Positions 53,858-62,384 are shown, counted from the stretch's first letter. The stretch: DNA of 64,000 nt from Amycolatopsis sacchari (GCF_900114035.1 NZ_FORP01000002.1:248001-312000); one strand, 5' to 3'. Numbers and translations: made by a program. Notes: a model not told the origin generated them from the sequence alone.

Positions 53858-55282
53858 TTACCGGTTGGCGAGCATGCCCTGCAGCTTGGCCAGCCACGCG
53901 CCCGCCTCGGGCAGGTCACGCACCGGCTGGCTGTAGTGGCCGCGGTTGTCGGGGGCGACCGGGGTGGTCGCGTCGATGATCAGCTTGTTCGTGATGCCCG
54001 CCGGCTGCGAGCCGGGATCCAGCTCGACCACGGGCAGGTTGGGGATGTTGACGATGTCGCCCGCCGCGTTGACCTTTGTGGACAGTGCCCACATGACCTG
54101 CGGCAGGTTGAACGGGTCCACGTCCTCGTCCACCATGATCACCATCTTGAGGTAACCGAGTCCGTGCGGCGTCGTCATCGCCCGCATCCCGACGGCCTTC
54201 GCGAACCCGCCGTAGCGCTTCTTCGTCGAGACGATCGCGAGCAGCCCGTGCGTGTACATCGCGTTGACCGCCTGCACCTCGGGGAACTCGCGCTTGAGCT
54301 GCTGGTACACCGGCACGCACGTGCTCGCGCCGATGAGGTAGTCGACCTCCGTCCACGGCATGCCGAGGTACAGCGACTCGAAGATGGGATTGCCGCGGAA
54401 GGAAATCCGGTCGATCCGCACCACGGTCATGCTGCGGCCACCCGAGTAGTGCCCGGTGAACTCGCCGAACGGGCCCTCGATCTCGCGCTTGCGCCCCTCG
54501 ATCACGCCCTCCAGCACGACCTCCGCGCCCCACGGCACGTCGAGCCCCGTCAACGGCGCGGTCGCGATCGGCGCGGGCGCGCCCCGCAGCGCGCCGGCCA
54601 TCTCGTACTCGCTCTGGTCGTAGGCCATCGGGGTGCTCGCGACGATCGTCATCACCGGGTCGTTGCCCAGCGCGATCGCGACCGGCAGGTCCTCACCCAC
54701 CTCCTCGGCCTTCGCCAGGTGCAGCGCGATGTCGTGCATCGGCACCGGCTGCAGGCCCAGCTTCGCGCGGCCCTTGACCTCCATCCGGTACACGCCGACG
54801 TTCTGCTTGCCGAAGTGCTCGGGGTCCTCGGGATCACGCGAGATCACCGCGGCCTTGTCGAGGTAGAAACCACCGTCCCCGTCGTTGAGCCGGAACAGCG
54901 GCAGCACCTCGAACAGGTCGACGTCGTCGCCTTCCAGGGTGTTCTCCGCCCACGGCGGGTTTTCCCGCCGCTCCGGCGGGACCGGGAACGTCTCCCAGCG
55001 GCGGATGAACTCCGCCACCTGGTCCTTCACCGGCATGTCGGCGGGCAGGCCGAGCGCGAGCGCGTGGTTGGCCCAGGAACCGTGCACGTTCAACGCGATC
55101 CGCGCGTCGGTGAAGCCGGTGACGTTGTCGAAGTACAGCGCGGGCGCGCGGTCGCCGAGGCGGGCGGCGGCGTTCGCGGCGGCACCGAGATCGGGCTCGG
55201 CGTCCACCTGCTCGGTGACGCGCAGCAGCTGCCCTTCGCTGTCGAGGGTGTCCAAAAAGGACCGGAAATCGTCGAAGGCCAT
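53858..55282 (-). CDS. vdcC: UbiD-family hydroxyarylic acid decarboxylase, subunit C
   Basis: A 474-residue UbiD-type enzyme that uses prenylated FMN to decarboxylate aromatic acids. Family segments are FRSFLDTLDSEGQLLRV at the start, NVGVYRMEVKGRAKLGL near residue 165, LEGVIEGRKREIEGPFGEFTGHYSGG near 255-280 (with the conserved Arg and Glu residues), and a late NKLIIDATTP. It lies between UbiX-like vdcB (7 bases upstream) and vdcD. Vanillate or 4-hydroxybenzoate is the probable substrate class. Confidence 0.93.
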   Translation of the reverse strand: MAFDDFRSFLDTLDSEGQLLRVTEQVDAEPDLGAAANAAARLGDRAPALYFDNVTGFTDARIALNVHGSWANHALALGLPADMPVKDQVAEFIRRWETFPVPPERRENPPWAENTLEGDDVDLFEVLPLFRLNDGDGGFYLDKAAVISRDPEDPEHFGKQNVGVYRMEVKGRAKLGLQPVPMHDIALHLAKAEEVGEDLPVAIALGNDPVMTIVASTPMAYDQSEYEMAGALRGAPAPIATAPLTGLDVPWGAEVVLEGVIEGRKREIEGPFGEFTGHYSGGRSMTVVRIDRISFRGNPIFESLYLGMPWTEVDYLIGASTCVPVYQQLKREFPEVQAVNAMYTHGLLAIVSTKKRYGGFAKAVGMRAMTTPHGLGYLKMVIMVDEDVDPFNLPQVMWALSTKVNAAGDIVNIPNLPVVELDPGSQPAGITNKLIIDATTPVAPDNRGHYSQPVRDLPEAGAWLAKLQGMLANR

Positions 55283-55289
55283 GGTTCTC

Positions 55290-55856
55290 CTATCGGTGCA
55301 GGCCGGCCCAGCGACGGGCCCGTGGTGCGGGCAGGTCGAACTGGTCCAGCACGCGGGCGACGATGTGGTCGAGCACGTCGTCCACGGACTCGGGGTGGTT
55401 GTAGAAGGCGGGCATCGGCGGCACGATCGCGACGCCCATCCGCGCGAGCGCGAGCATGTTGTCCAGGTGGATCTCGCTGAGCGGGGTTTCCCGCGGCACC
55501 AGCACGAGCTTGCGGCGTTCCTTGAGCACGACGTCCGCGGCCCGCCCGACGAGCCCGTCGGCGTACCCGGCCCTGATCCCGGCCAGCGACTTCATGCTGC
55601 ACGGGATCACGACCATCCCGTCGGTGCGGAACGAACCCGACGAGATGCCGGCCGCCTGGTCACCGGAGCCGTGCACGACGTCGGCGAGCTTGGCGACCTC
55701 CCTCGCGCGGTAAGGGGTTTCGAGCTCGATGGTGGTGCGCGCCCAGCGGCTGAGCACCAGGTGCGTCTCGACGTCGGCCAGCTCGTGCAGCGCTTCGAGC
55801 AGGCGCACGCCCAGCGGCGCCCCGGTCGCTCCCGTCATCCCCACGATCAACCGCAC
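55290..55856 (-). CDS. vdcB: UbiX-family flavin prenyltransferase (subunit B)
   Basis: A 188-residue flavin prenyltransferase that makes prenyl-FMN for vdcC. VRLIVGMTGATGAPLGVRLLEAL is the flavin-binding start; SGSFRTDGMVVIPCSMKSLAGI near residue 80 and VLVPRETPLSEIHLDNMLAL near residue 125 are family signatures. GTG at 55856 after GAGGAGG. The divergent MarR gene and the palindrome between them suggest repression lifted by an aromatic acid. Confidence 0.94.
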   Translation of the reverse strand: MRLIVGMTGATGAPLGVRLLEALHELADVETHLVLSRWARTTIELETPYRAREVAKLADVVHGSGDQAAGISSGSFRTDGMVVIPCSMKSLAGIRAGYADGLVGRAADVVLKERRKLVLVPRETPLSEIHLDNMLALARMGVAIVPPMPAFYNHPESVDDVLDHIVARVLDQFDLPAPRARRWAGLHR

Positions 55857-55873
55857 GGCACCCTCCTCGCGAT

Positions 55874-55889
55874 GGTTCGTATGCGAACC
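55874..55889. promoter_or_regulatory. MarR-type operator between vdcB and marR
   Basis: GGTTCG-TATG-CGAACC is an inverted repeat with 6-base arms in the 59-base divergent gap. It is placed to block both promoters when the MarR protein is bound. Confidence 0.6.
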
Positions 55890-55915
55890 TTTCGTGTTCA
55901 CACTACCATCGGTGC

Positions 55916-56320
55916 ATGTCCCGGGTCGACGAAGCGGTGTTCCACCTCATGCGGCGCGTGCTCCAGGAGCACGGCGCGCGCTGGCAGGCGAGGCTGCCGA
56001 ACCTGACGAAACCCCAGTACGCGGTGCTGGTCGTGATCGACGAGGGCGAGGAGGTCGACCAGGCCACGGTGGGCCAGCAGGCGGCCATCGACAAGGCGAC
56101 GCTGGCCGGGCTGATGTTGCGGATGGAGCAACGCGGGCTGATCACGCGCACGGTCGGCACGGACCGCCGCCGCCGGATCCTGCGCCTGACCGACGCCGGC
56201 CGCGAGGCCCTCCACGCGGCGAAACAGGTCGCGGACGCGGTGAACGGCTCGATGCTCAGCCGCCTCGACGCCGAAGAGCACGAGCGGCTGCGCGCACTGC
56301 TGGCGAAGCTGGCGGACTAG
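55916..56320 (+). CDS. MarR-family transcriptional regulator
   Basis: A 134-residue MarR regulator. The winged helix-turn-helix is in VDQATVGQQAAIDKATLAGLMLRMEQRGLI with the wing VGTDRRRRILRLTDAG. Flanking helices (AVFHLMRRVLQEHG, LRALLAKLAD) provide dimerisation. It is divergent from the vdcBCD operon with a shared palindrome, so it very likely regulates hydroxyarylic acid decarboxylation. Confidence 0.92.
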   Translation: MSRVDEAVFHLMRRVLQEHGARWQARLPNLTKPQYAVLVVIDEGEEVDQATVGQQAAIDKATLAGLMLRMEQRGLITRTVGTDRRRRILRLTDAGREALHAAKQVADAVNGSMLSRLDAEEHERLRALLAKLAD

Positions 56321-56421
56321 TACTTTCCGCCTATCCCGGAGTCCCCGAAGATCGGATGTGCTCACCGGGCGCCGTCGGCGATCGTGGAACCACGAGAGAC
56401 CGACGTCCCCGAGGAGGACTC

Positions 56422-56670
56422 ATGTACTCGGACGCCATGAGCCGAGGTGAGGAGAAGTTCTGGGGCTGGGCCGTGGGCAGTGTGTCGATGGTCCTCCTGC
56501 TGGCCTTCGTCCTGCTGTTCCTGGCCGCGCTGGTCAGCATCCTGCGCTCCCGCCTGACCGGCGGCATGAAGCTGGTGTGGGTGGTGTTCGCCTTCTGCGC
56601 GCCGTTCCTCGGCAGCCTGCTGTGGTTCGTGTTCGGCCGGCGCGACGCCTCCATGCCGGAGCGGCGATGA
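56422..56670 (+). CDS. small membrane protein with PLDc_N-type domain
   Basis: An 82-residue protein with two membrane helices: VSMVLLLAFVLLFLAALVSI and the LVWVVFAFCAPFLGSLLWFVFGRR ending, which matches the phospholipase D/cardiolipin synthase N-terminal module. There is no catalytic domain. ATG at 56422 follows GAGGAGGAC. It overlaps the ABC ATPase gene (ATGA) and heads a five-gene operon. Confidence 0.8.
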   Translation: MYSDAMSRGEEKFWGWAVGSVSMVLLLAFVLLFLAALVSILRSRLTGGMKLVWVVFAFCAPFLGSLLWFVFGRRDASMPERR

Positions 56671-57572
56671 TCGTCGCGGAAGGACTGACCAAGCGCTACC
56701 CCGGCGGCACCGGTGTCGAGGACCTGTCCTTCACCGTGCGGCCCGGCGTGGTGACCGGTTTCCTCGGCCCGAACGGCGCCGGCAAGTCGACGACGATCCG
56801 CCTCATGCTGGGCCTCACCAGGGGCTCCGGCCGCACCACGTTCGGCGGCCGGACCTACGCGGAGGTGTCCGGTCCACTTCGGACGGTCGGTGTGCTCACC
56901 GACACCGCTCCCGCGCACCCGGCCAGGACGGCCGCCGCGCACCTGCGGATGGTCGCCGCGGGTGGCGGGCTGCCGGCCCGGCGCGTGCGCGAGGTCCTCG
57001 CGACCGTCGGGCTCGAATCCGTGGCCCGGCGGCCCGCGGGCCGGTTCAGCCTCGGCATGAGGCAGCGGCTCGGGCTGGCCACCGCGCTGCTCGGCGACCC
57101 GGAGTACCTGCTGCTCGACGAACCGGCCACCGGACTGGACCCCGAGGGCATGCGGTGGCTGCGCGATCTGCTGCGCGGGCTGGCCGGGGAGGGCCGCACG
57201 ATCCTGGTGTCGTCGCACCTGCTGGCCGAGATGACGTCGCTCGCCGAGGACCTGGTCGTCATCGGCGCCGGCAGGCTCGTTTCGGCGGGACCGCTGGAGG
57301 AGTTCGTGCGACGGCACGCCCGCGCCGAAGTGGTCGTTCGCGTCGACGACCCCGGCGTGCTGATGGTGGCGCTGGCCCGCGACGGCCTGCACGTGCGGAA
57401 GGAAGCGGCGGCCGAACTGGTCGTCGGCACCGCCGACACCGAGCGGGTTTCCGCGGTCGCCGCCCGCGCGGGGGTCGGCGTGCGGGAACTGTTCGTGCGC
57501 CACAGCGGTCTCGAAGACGCCTTCCTCGCCGCGACCGCGGCCACCGTCCGGCACCGGGGTGAGCTGACGTGA
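56667..57572 (+). CDS. ABC transporter ATP-binding protein
   Basis: A 301-residue ATPase. Walker A is GPNGAGKSTTIR near residue 37, the signature is FSLGMRQRLGLA, Walker B is LLLDEPATGLDPEG and the switch histidine is in VSSHLLAEM. The signature motif FSLGMRQRL is the variant common in BcrA-type bacteriocin or bacitracin exporters. The C-terminal tail lacks an extra domain. It overlaps its neighbours by 4 bases on both sides. Confidence 0.93.
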   Translation: MIVAEGLTKRYPGGTGVEDLSFTVRPGVVTGFLGPNGAGKSTTIRLMLGLTRGSGRTTFGGRTYAEVSGPLRTVGVLTDTAPAHPARTAAAHLRMVAAGGGLPARRVREVLATVGLESVARRPAGRFSLGMRQRLGLATALLGDPEYLLLDEPATGLDPEGMRWLRDLLRGLAGEGRTILVSSHLLAEMTSLAEDLVVIGAGRLVSAGPLEEFVRRHARAEVVVRVDDPGVLMVALARDGLHVRKEAAAELVVGTADTERVSAVAARAGVGVRELFVRHSGLEDAFLAATAATVRHRGELT

Positions 57573-58252
57573 AGCACGCACTGGCCTACGAGTGGGTGCG
57601 GGCGCGCTCGCTGCGGTCGACGTGGCTCCTCCTGGCGGCGGCGGGCGCGCTGCACTTCGCCTCCGGCCTGTACTGGGGCCTCAAACGCGACCTCGGCGAA
57701 CTGGACGCGTTCACCTCGGCGTTCGGCGTCGTCGACCGGCTGGGCGCGCTGCTGGTCGCGGCGCTCGGCGTCGCCGCGTTCGGGCTCGACCACGAGCACG
57801 GCACCCTCACCACCACTCGGCTCGTCCTCCGCTCGCCGGTCCGCATCGTCACCGCGCGGGCACTGGTCACCGCCGGGCTCGGGCTGTTCGGCGGGATCCT
57901 GATGGTGGTGCTGACCGCCGCCGGGGTGCTGACCGGCGGGGGCGCCCTGCCTGCCGACCCGGGGGCGGCAGGCAGGGCGGCGGGCGCGGTGCTCTGCCTG
58001 ACCGTCCTTTCCGGACTCGCCGGGGTGGCGCTCGGCGGGCTGCTGCGGCACACCGGACTGGCGGTCGGCGCGTTCGCGGGATGGACCCTGGTCGCGGAAA
58101 CGGCGCTGGCCGCGCTCGTCCGCGTGCCGGTGACCGCGCTGCCGTTCAGCGGCACGGCGTTGTTCGCGGCCACGGGGACGGGGGTGTTCGCCGGGCTCGT
58201 CGTGGTGGCGCTCGCGGCGGCGACGTGGACACTGGCACGCCGTGACGGTTGA
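57569..58252 (+). CDS. ABC transporter permease
   Basis: A 227-residue membrane protein with about six helices, starting LAYEWVRARSLRSTWLL, with GVAAFGLDHEHGTLTTTRLV near residue 68 (the conserved loop of the ABC-2 family) and RIVTARALVTAGLGLFGG. Works with the preceding ATPase. GTG start overlaps the ATPase stop. Confidence 0.88.
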   Translation: MKHALAYEWVRARSLRSTWLLLAAAGALHFASGLYWGLKRDLGELDAFTSAFGVVDRLGALLVAALGVAAFGLDHEHGTLTTTRLVLRSPVRIVTARALVTAGLGLFGGILMVVLTAAGVLTGGGALPADPGAAGRAAGAVLCLTVLSGLAGVALGGLLRHTGLAVGAFAGWTLVAETALAALVRVPVTALPFSGTALFAATGTGVFAGLVVVALAAATWTLARRDG

Positions 58253-58277
58253 TCAGGCAGGGCCTAACCTGGCCCCG

Positions 58278-59402
58278 GTGAAGCGGTGGCTGGGCTGGTG
58301 GGACGGCCGGATCGTGCTGCTGGCGCTCGACGTCGCGGTGGCCGCGGCCGTGATCGCGGTGACGCTGGCGGGCGGCGACCCGCGTGACCCGCATCCGGCG
58401 CTCTACGTGCCCGCGGTGGTCGTCTCCGGGCTCGCCCTCCTGGCGCGGCGCCGGTGGCCGTTCCTGATGCTGCTGGTCGCGCTGGCGTGCCTGCCCGCCG
58501 GGGTGTCGCTGCTGCCGGGGATGGTGGCGCAGTACTCGGTCGCGGCCCGGTACGGCGTGCGCGTCCTGACCGGGGTTTCGGTGGTGACCGCCGCGGTCGC
58601 CGAGTACCTGCTGGTGGTGCTGCGGCAGCCGGTGAGCCTCCCCTTCGTCGCGCTCGCGCTCGGGTTGTACGTGCTCGGCCCGGCGCTGGCCGGCCTGTGG
58701 ATGCACCAGCGCGCCGTGCTGCTGACCGTGTTGCGGGAACGCGCGGAGGAGGCCGAGCGCACCAGGACGCTGCTCGCCGACCGGGCCGTCTTCGCCGAGC
58801 GGCGGCGGATCGCACGGGAGATGCACGACGTCGTCGCCCATCGCGTGACCGCCGTGGCGCTGCAGGCGGGCGGGCTTTCGCTGCAGGCGCCGGACGAACA
58901 AACCGCACAGGCGGCCGAAGCGATCAGGGCCACCAGCGTCGCCGCGCTCGACGAACTGCGCGGGATCCTGCGGGTGCTGCGCGACGACGCCCCCTCCTCG
59001 GACGCCGGCTCGGGTGTCCTCGCGTCGCTGGAGCACCTCGTCGACGAGGTTGTCGCGACCGGGGCGCGGGTCGAGCTGACCCTGCCGGACCCGCTGCCCG
59101 CGGTGCCCGGCCAGGTCGGCAGGGCTGTCTACCGGGTCGTGCAGGAAGCGCTCACCAACGCGGGGAAACACGCCCCGCACGCCGCCGTCGGCGTCCGGCT
59201 GGATGTCTCCGGGGAACAGCTCGTGGTGGAGGTGACCAACCGGCTGACCCCGCACGGCAGCACCGTCCCCGGCTCCGGCTACGGTCTCGTCGGGATGCGC
59301 GAACGAGTCGAACTGGCCGGCGGTGACCTGCGGACCGGGCCGACCGGTGACGGCCGGTTCCAGGTACTGGCGCGGTTCCCGGTCGGGGTGGTGGAGCGGT
59401 GA
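58278..59402 (+). CDS. sensor histidine kinase (NarL-partner type)
   Basis: A 374-residue kinase. Four or five transmembrane helices fill residues 8-150 with almost no external sensor loop. The dimerisation box is RRRIAREMHDVVAHRVTAVALQ with the phospho-accepting histidine, and the ATP-binding part has VVQEALTNAGKHAP and GSGYGLVGMRERVEL. This HisKA_3 layout pairs with LuxR-type response regulators. GTG at 58242 is an alternative start that would overlap the permease by 11 bases. Confidence 0.92.
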   Translation: MKRWLGWWDGRIVLLALDVAVAAAVIAVTLAGGDPRDPHPALYVPAVVVSGLALLARRRWPFLMLLVALACLPAGVSLLPGMVAQYSVAARYGVRVLTGVSVVTAAVAEYLLVVLRQPVSLPFVALALGLYVLGPALAGLWMHQRAVLLTVLRERAEEAERTRTLLADRAVFAERRRIAREMHDVVAHRVTAVALQAGGLSLQAPDEQTAQAAEAIRATSVAALDELRGILRVLRDDAPSSDAGSGVLASLEHLVDEVVATGARVELTLPDPLPAVPGQVGRAVYRVVQEALTNAGKHAPHAAVGVRLDVSGEQLVVEVTNRLTPHGSTVPGSGYGLVGMRERVELAGGDLRTGPTGDGRFQVLARFPVGVVER

Positions 59403-60043
59403 CGGTCAAGGTGGTGCTGCTGGAGGACGAGGAGCTCGTCCGCAGCGGTATCCGGATGATCCTGGAGTCGGCCGGGGACATCGCGGTGGTCGCGGAGGAC
59501 ACCGACGGCACGCGGGCGGTCGAGCTGACCGACCGCCACCGGCCGCACGTGGTGCTCACCGACGTCCAGATGCCCCGTGTGAGCGGGCTCGAGGTGGTCA
59601 AGCGGCTCGCCGGCCACCCCGCGGCCCCGGCGGTGGTGGTGCTGACGACGTTCGACGTCGACGAGTACGTCTACACCGCACTCCGCCACGGCGCGGCCGG
59701 GTTCCTCCTCAAGGACACCCCGCCGCGGGAGCTGGTGACGGCGGTGCGGGTCGCGGCCCGCGGCGAGGCGATGCTGTCGCCGAAGATCACGAAGCGGCTG
59801 CTGACGGACTTCGCTTCCGCGGGCGGGAGCGCGCAGGCCAAGGCACGGCTGGCCGAGCTGACGCCGCGGGAGCACGACGTGGCCGTCCACATCGGACGCG
59901 GGCTGAGCAACGCGGAGATCGCACGGGCGCTCAACCTGAGCGAGTCGACCGTGAAAGTCCACATCGGACATATCATGGCCAAGCTCGAAGCGGCCAACCG
60001 GACGCAGGTGGCGATCCTGGTCCACGACGCCGGGTTGAGCTGA
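59399..60043 (+). CDS. LuxR/NarL-type response regulator
   Basis: A 214-residue response regulator. The receiver domain has acidic residues in LLEDEELV, the phosphorylated Asp55 in VVLTDVQMP, and TTF plus LLKDTPPREL in the usual Thr and Lys positions. The C-terminal LuxR helix-turn-helix runs ELTPREHDVAVHIGRGLSNAEIARALNLSESTVKVHIGHIMAKL. GTG start overlaps the kinase stop (GTGA). It probably controls its own ABC operon. Confidence 0.94.
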   Translation: MTVKVVLLEDEELVRSGIRMILESAGDIAVVAEDTDGTRAVELTDRHRPHVVLTDVQMPRVSGLEVVKRLAGHPAAPAVVVLTTFDVDEYVYTALRHGAAGFLLKDTPPRELVTAVRVAARGEAMLSPKITKRLLTDFASAGGSAQAKARLAELTPREHDVAVHIGRGLSNAEIARALNLSESTVKVHIGHIMAKLEAANRTQVAILVHDAGLS

Positions 60044-60052
60044 CCTCGGGGC

Positions 60053-60439
60053 TCAGTCGAGGCAGAACTCGTTGCCCTCGACGTCCTGCATGACGATGCA
60101 CGACTCCTCTTCGCCGTCGGCCTCCAGCAGCCGCACGCGGACCGCGCCGAGCGGGAGCAGGCGCGCGCACTCCGCTTCGAGTGCGGCGAGGCGTTCCTCG
60201 CCCACGAGCCCGGTGCCGACGCGGACGCAGAGGTGCACCCGGTTCTTGACGACCTTGCCCTCGGGCACGCGCTGGAAGTACAGCCGCGGCCCTTCGCCGG
60301 AGGGATCGACGCAGACGGCCGACTGCCCCGGATCGTCGAGCGGCGGCACGGTGTACCCGAGCACCTCACCCCAGAACCGGGCTACGCGCCCGGGATCCGC
60401 GCAGTCGAACGTGACCTGGAACTTCCTGACCGATACCAC
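60053..60439 (-). CDS. VOC-family protein
   Basis: A 128-residue glyoxalase/bleomycin-resistance-fold protein. VSVRKFQVTFDCADPGRVARFWGEVLGY is the first module and NRVHLCVRVGTG with VMQDVEGNEFCLD the second, ending with the typical GNEFCL motif. This subgroup is common in actinobacteria and has no fixed function. GTG start at 60439. It is convergent with the response regulator gene. Confidence 0.85.
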   Translation of the reverse strand: MVSVRKFQVTFDCADPGRVARFWGEVLGYTVPPLDDPGQSAVCVDPSGEGPRLYFQRVPEGKVVKNRVHLCVRVGTGLVGEERLAALEAECARLLPLGAVRVRLLEADGEEESCIVMQDVEGNEFCLD

Positions 60440-60813
60440 CGCGCCAGCCTAGGCGGGCCGCTCGTCGAGCGAAGCCGGGGTCGCGCAGTGCTCGTCGCCG
60501 CGATCACCGCCGAATACGGCGCCGCGGAGCGAGCCACCGAACGATGGCCGAAGCGCTCGGTCTCGGTTTCGGTACGTGGTCCCCGCCGAGCCGTGGCTGC
60601 CACCCCGGCACCGGCGGGGGCGAAGCGCGGCTGCCGCACTGGGCCGCCAATGGCCGTCCCACCGAGGCGAACCTGGCCGTGCGGGCCGCAGTCGCCGGGG
60701 TGGCGGCCGAACTGGCTGCCACCCCGGCCCCGGTGGGGCCGGCCCGGGTGCCGCACCGCGCCCGGCCACCGCGCTGGTGCCCATCACGTCGGCGCCGACC
60801 CCGGCGCTGAACG
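60440..60813. other. GC-rich intergenic region with repeats and hairpin
   Basis: No gene can be supported. TGGCTGCCACCCCGGC occurs twice (60594-60609 and 60713-60728), and an inverted copy of its last 11 bases lies at 60694-60704, so GCCGGGGTGGC/GCCACCCCGGC form a perfect 11-bp hairpin with a 13-base loop (60694-60728). Coding-like but disconnected fragments occur in several frames, possibly from a decayed gene. The hairpin could stop the azoreductase transcript. Confidence 0.45.
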
Positions 60814-61455
60814 TCAGGCCACCGCCGGCGTCCAGAGGGCGTCGATCTCGCGTTCCGCCGCCGCCAGGCTCTCCTCCGCCAGCGGGATCAGGTCCGCCAT
60901 CGCCGGGTTGGCCTTCGCCAGCGTCAGCTCGGCCACGATGAACCGCGGTTCGAGACCCGTCAGCGACAGACCGTGGGGCAGCCACGGGGAAGCGTGGTCC
61001 CACCCCTCACGCGGGGTGCCCTCGCCGTAACCGCCGCCGCGTGCCGCGAGCACCAGGAACTCCCGCCCGCCCAGGAGCGGCTTCCCGGTCTCGGCGTCGA
61101 AGGACAGGCCCGGCGTGATCAGGTGGTCCACCCACGCCTTGATGCTGCTCGGCGCGCCGTAGTTGTACAGCGGCAGCCCCAGCAGCACCGTGTCGGCGCG
61201 CCTGACGTCGTTCACCGCCTCCTCGGTCACCGCGACCGCCGCGGCGTGCTCGTCGGCGTGTTCGTCGGCTGACAGGGACCGGGCGGCCAGGTTCACCGGA
61301 CCGAAGTGCGGCAACGGGTCGGCGGCGAAGTCGCGGTACGTGACCGTGCCGTCCGGATGCGCCTTCCGCCAGGCGGCCGCCGCGCGCGCCGTCAGCCTGC
61401 GGCTCACGGACGCCTCGCCCTGGATGCTCGAGTCGATGTGCAGGAGATGAGGCAT
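60814..61455 (-). CDS. FMN-dependent NADH-azoreductase/NAD(P)H dehydrogenase
   Basis: A 213-residue flavodoxin-like quinone reductase of the AzoR group. It starts MPHLLHIDSSIQGEASVSRRLT, the family's FMN phosphate site; GLPLYNYGAPSSIKAWVDHLITPGLSF near residue 95 and LVLAARGGGYGEGTP near residue 137 are the other flavin-contact parts. It reduces quinones or azo compounds with NADH. The divergent MarR gene with a shared palindrome suggests induction by an electrophile or phenolic. Confidence 0.92.
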   Translation of the reverse strand: MPHLLHIDSSIQGEASVSRRLTARAAAAWRKAHPDGTVTYRDFAADPLPHFGPVNLAARSLSADEHADEHAAAVAVTEEAVNDVRRADTVLLGLPLYNYGAPSSIKAWVDHLITPGLSFDAETGKPLLGGREFLVLAARGGGYGEGTPREGWDHASPWLPHGLSLTGLEPRFIVAELTLAKANPAMADLIPLAEESLAAAEREIDALWTPAVA

Positions 61456-61477
61456 GCTGTTTGACCGTTCGTAGATA

Positions 61478-61513
61478 GTTTGTGTTGGACAAACCATTAG
61501 TAGCACATCTATT
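61478..61513. promoter_or_regulatory. MarR operator and promoter in azoreductase/marR gap
   Basis: GTTTGT-N5-ACAAAC (61478-61494) is a perfect inverted repeat. On the plus strand a TTGGAC -35 (61485-61490), 17-base spacer and TCTATT -10 (61508-61513) overlap it, so a bound regulator would block the marR promoter. Confidence 0.6.
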
Positions 61514-61539
61514 GCTGCACGAGCACGTAACATGTGGTC

Positions 61540-62013
61540 ATGGCCTCTCTCCCGGTCGTGAACCAGCCGCCGCCCCGGGTCGGCGCGCTGCTCGACCACC
61601 TGTCGCGGCGCATGCGGCTGCGCGCGGAGGCCGTGCTCGCCCCGCTCGGCCTGCGACCGCGGCACCTGGTCGCGCTCACGGTGCTGCGGGACAGCGGCGG
61701 CAGCAGCCAGCAGGCATTGGCGAGGACGCTGGAGATGGACGGCACGAACGTCGTCGGGCTGCTCAACGATCTGGAGGCGGAAGCCCTCGTCGAACGGCGG
61801 CGTTCCCCGCAGGACCGCCGCAAGCACATCGTCGAGCTGACCGGCGCGGGAGCGGAGCGCCTGGCGAAGGCGGAGTTCGCACTCGCCGCCGTGGAGGACG
61901 AGGTGCTCGCCGACCTGGACGCCCCCCAGCGCGAGGCGCTCTACACCCTGCTACGCCAGGCAACCAGGGACTGCGTCGAAGACCCGTGCACGGAACACCG
62001 CAGCTCCTGCTGA
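61540..62013 (+). CDS. MarR-family transcriptional regulator
   Basis: A 157-residue MarR regulator. The helix-turn-helix is SQQALARTLEMDGTNVVGLLNDLEAEALVE, with the wing RSPQDRRKHIVELTGAG. Cysteines occur only at the C-terminal end (DCVEDPCTEHRSSC), which is unusual and could form redox switches; that is speculation. ATG at 61540 (GTG 61534 is an alternative). Likely regulator of the divergent azoreductase. Confidence 0.9.
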   Translation: MASLPVVNQPPPRVGALLDHLSRRMRLRAEAVLAPLGLRPRHLVALTVLRDSGGSSQQALARTLEMDGTNVVGLLNDLEAEALVERRRSPQDRRKHIVELTGAGAERLAKAEFALAAVEDEVLADLDAPQREALYTLLRQATRDCVEDPCTEHRSSC

Positions 62014-62017
62014 GCGG

Positions 62018-62257
62018 CTACGTCCACGCCTCGCCTTGCTCCTGCCACAGCACAGCGTGGTGCAAGGCCTCGACGAGGCGCTCGTCGTCCTCCTCCGAGG
62101 GGTCGTCCCCGAAGGGCACCCACCGTTCCCGCACCTGCCGCCCGTCCTCGTAGCCGGTGAGCAGGATCCCGGGATAGGCCAGGGACACCGGGCAGCCACC
62201 GGAGTCGACGGTGACCCGTTTCAGGTGCACCGCCACCCGCACCGCCCTTTCGACCAT
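62018..62257 (-). CDS. small conserved-looking hypothetical protein
   Basis: A 79-residue protein beginning [20 protein letters not shown], with [24 protein letters not shown] and an acidic/helical ending [13 protein letters not shown]. The composition and codon use are gene-like. No motif I can name. It is convergent with the MarR gene, 4 bases apart. Confidence 0.55.
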   Translation of the reverse strand: MVERAVRVAVHLKRVTVDSGGCPVSLAYPGILLTGYEDGRQVRERWVPFGDDPSEEDDERLVEALHHAVLWQEQGEAWT

Positions 62258-62384
62258 GCTCCGGCAGTCGCGGCGGGCGGGGTTTTGGTTACTGGCGGGT
62301 TTTCGGCAACCCTGTACGGACCGGGCCCGCCGCTGGAATGCACAATGCAGGCCGGACATCTCGACCAGGGAGTGGATCAGGAAC

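Noticed and set aside
60544..60810. 88-codon plus-strand frame in the VOC/azoreductase spacer
   Set aside because: Proline/arginine-rich tail, repeats inside, no ribosome site; at best part of a decayed gene.
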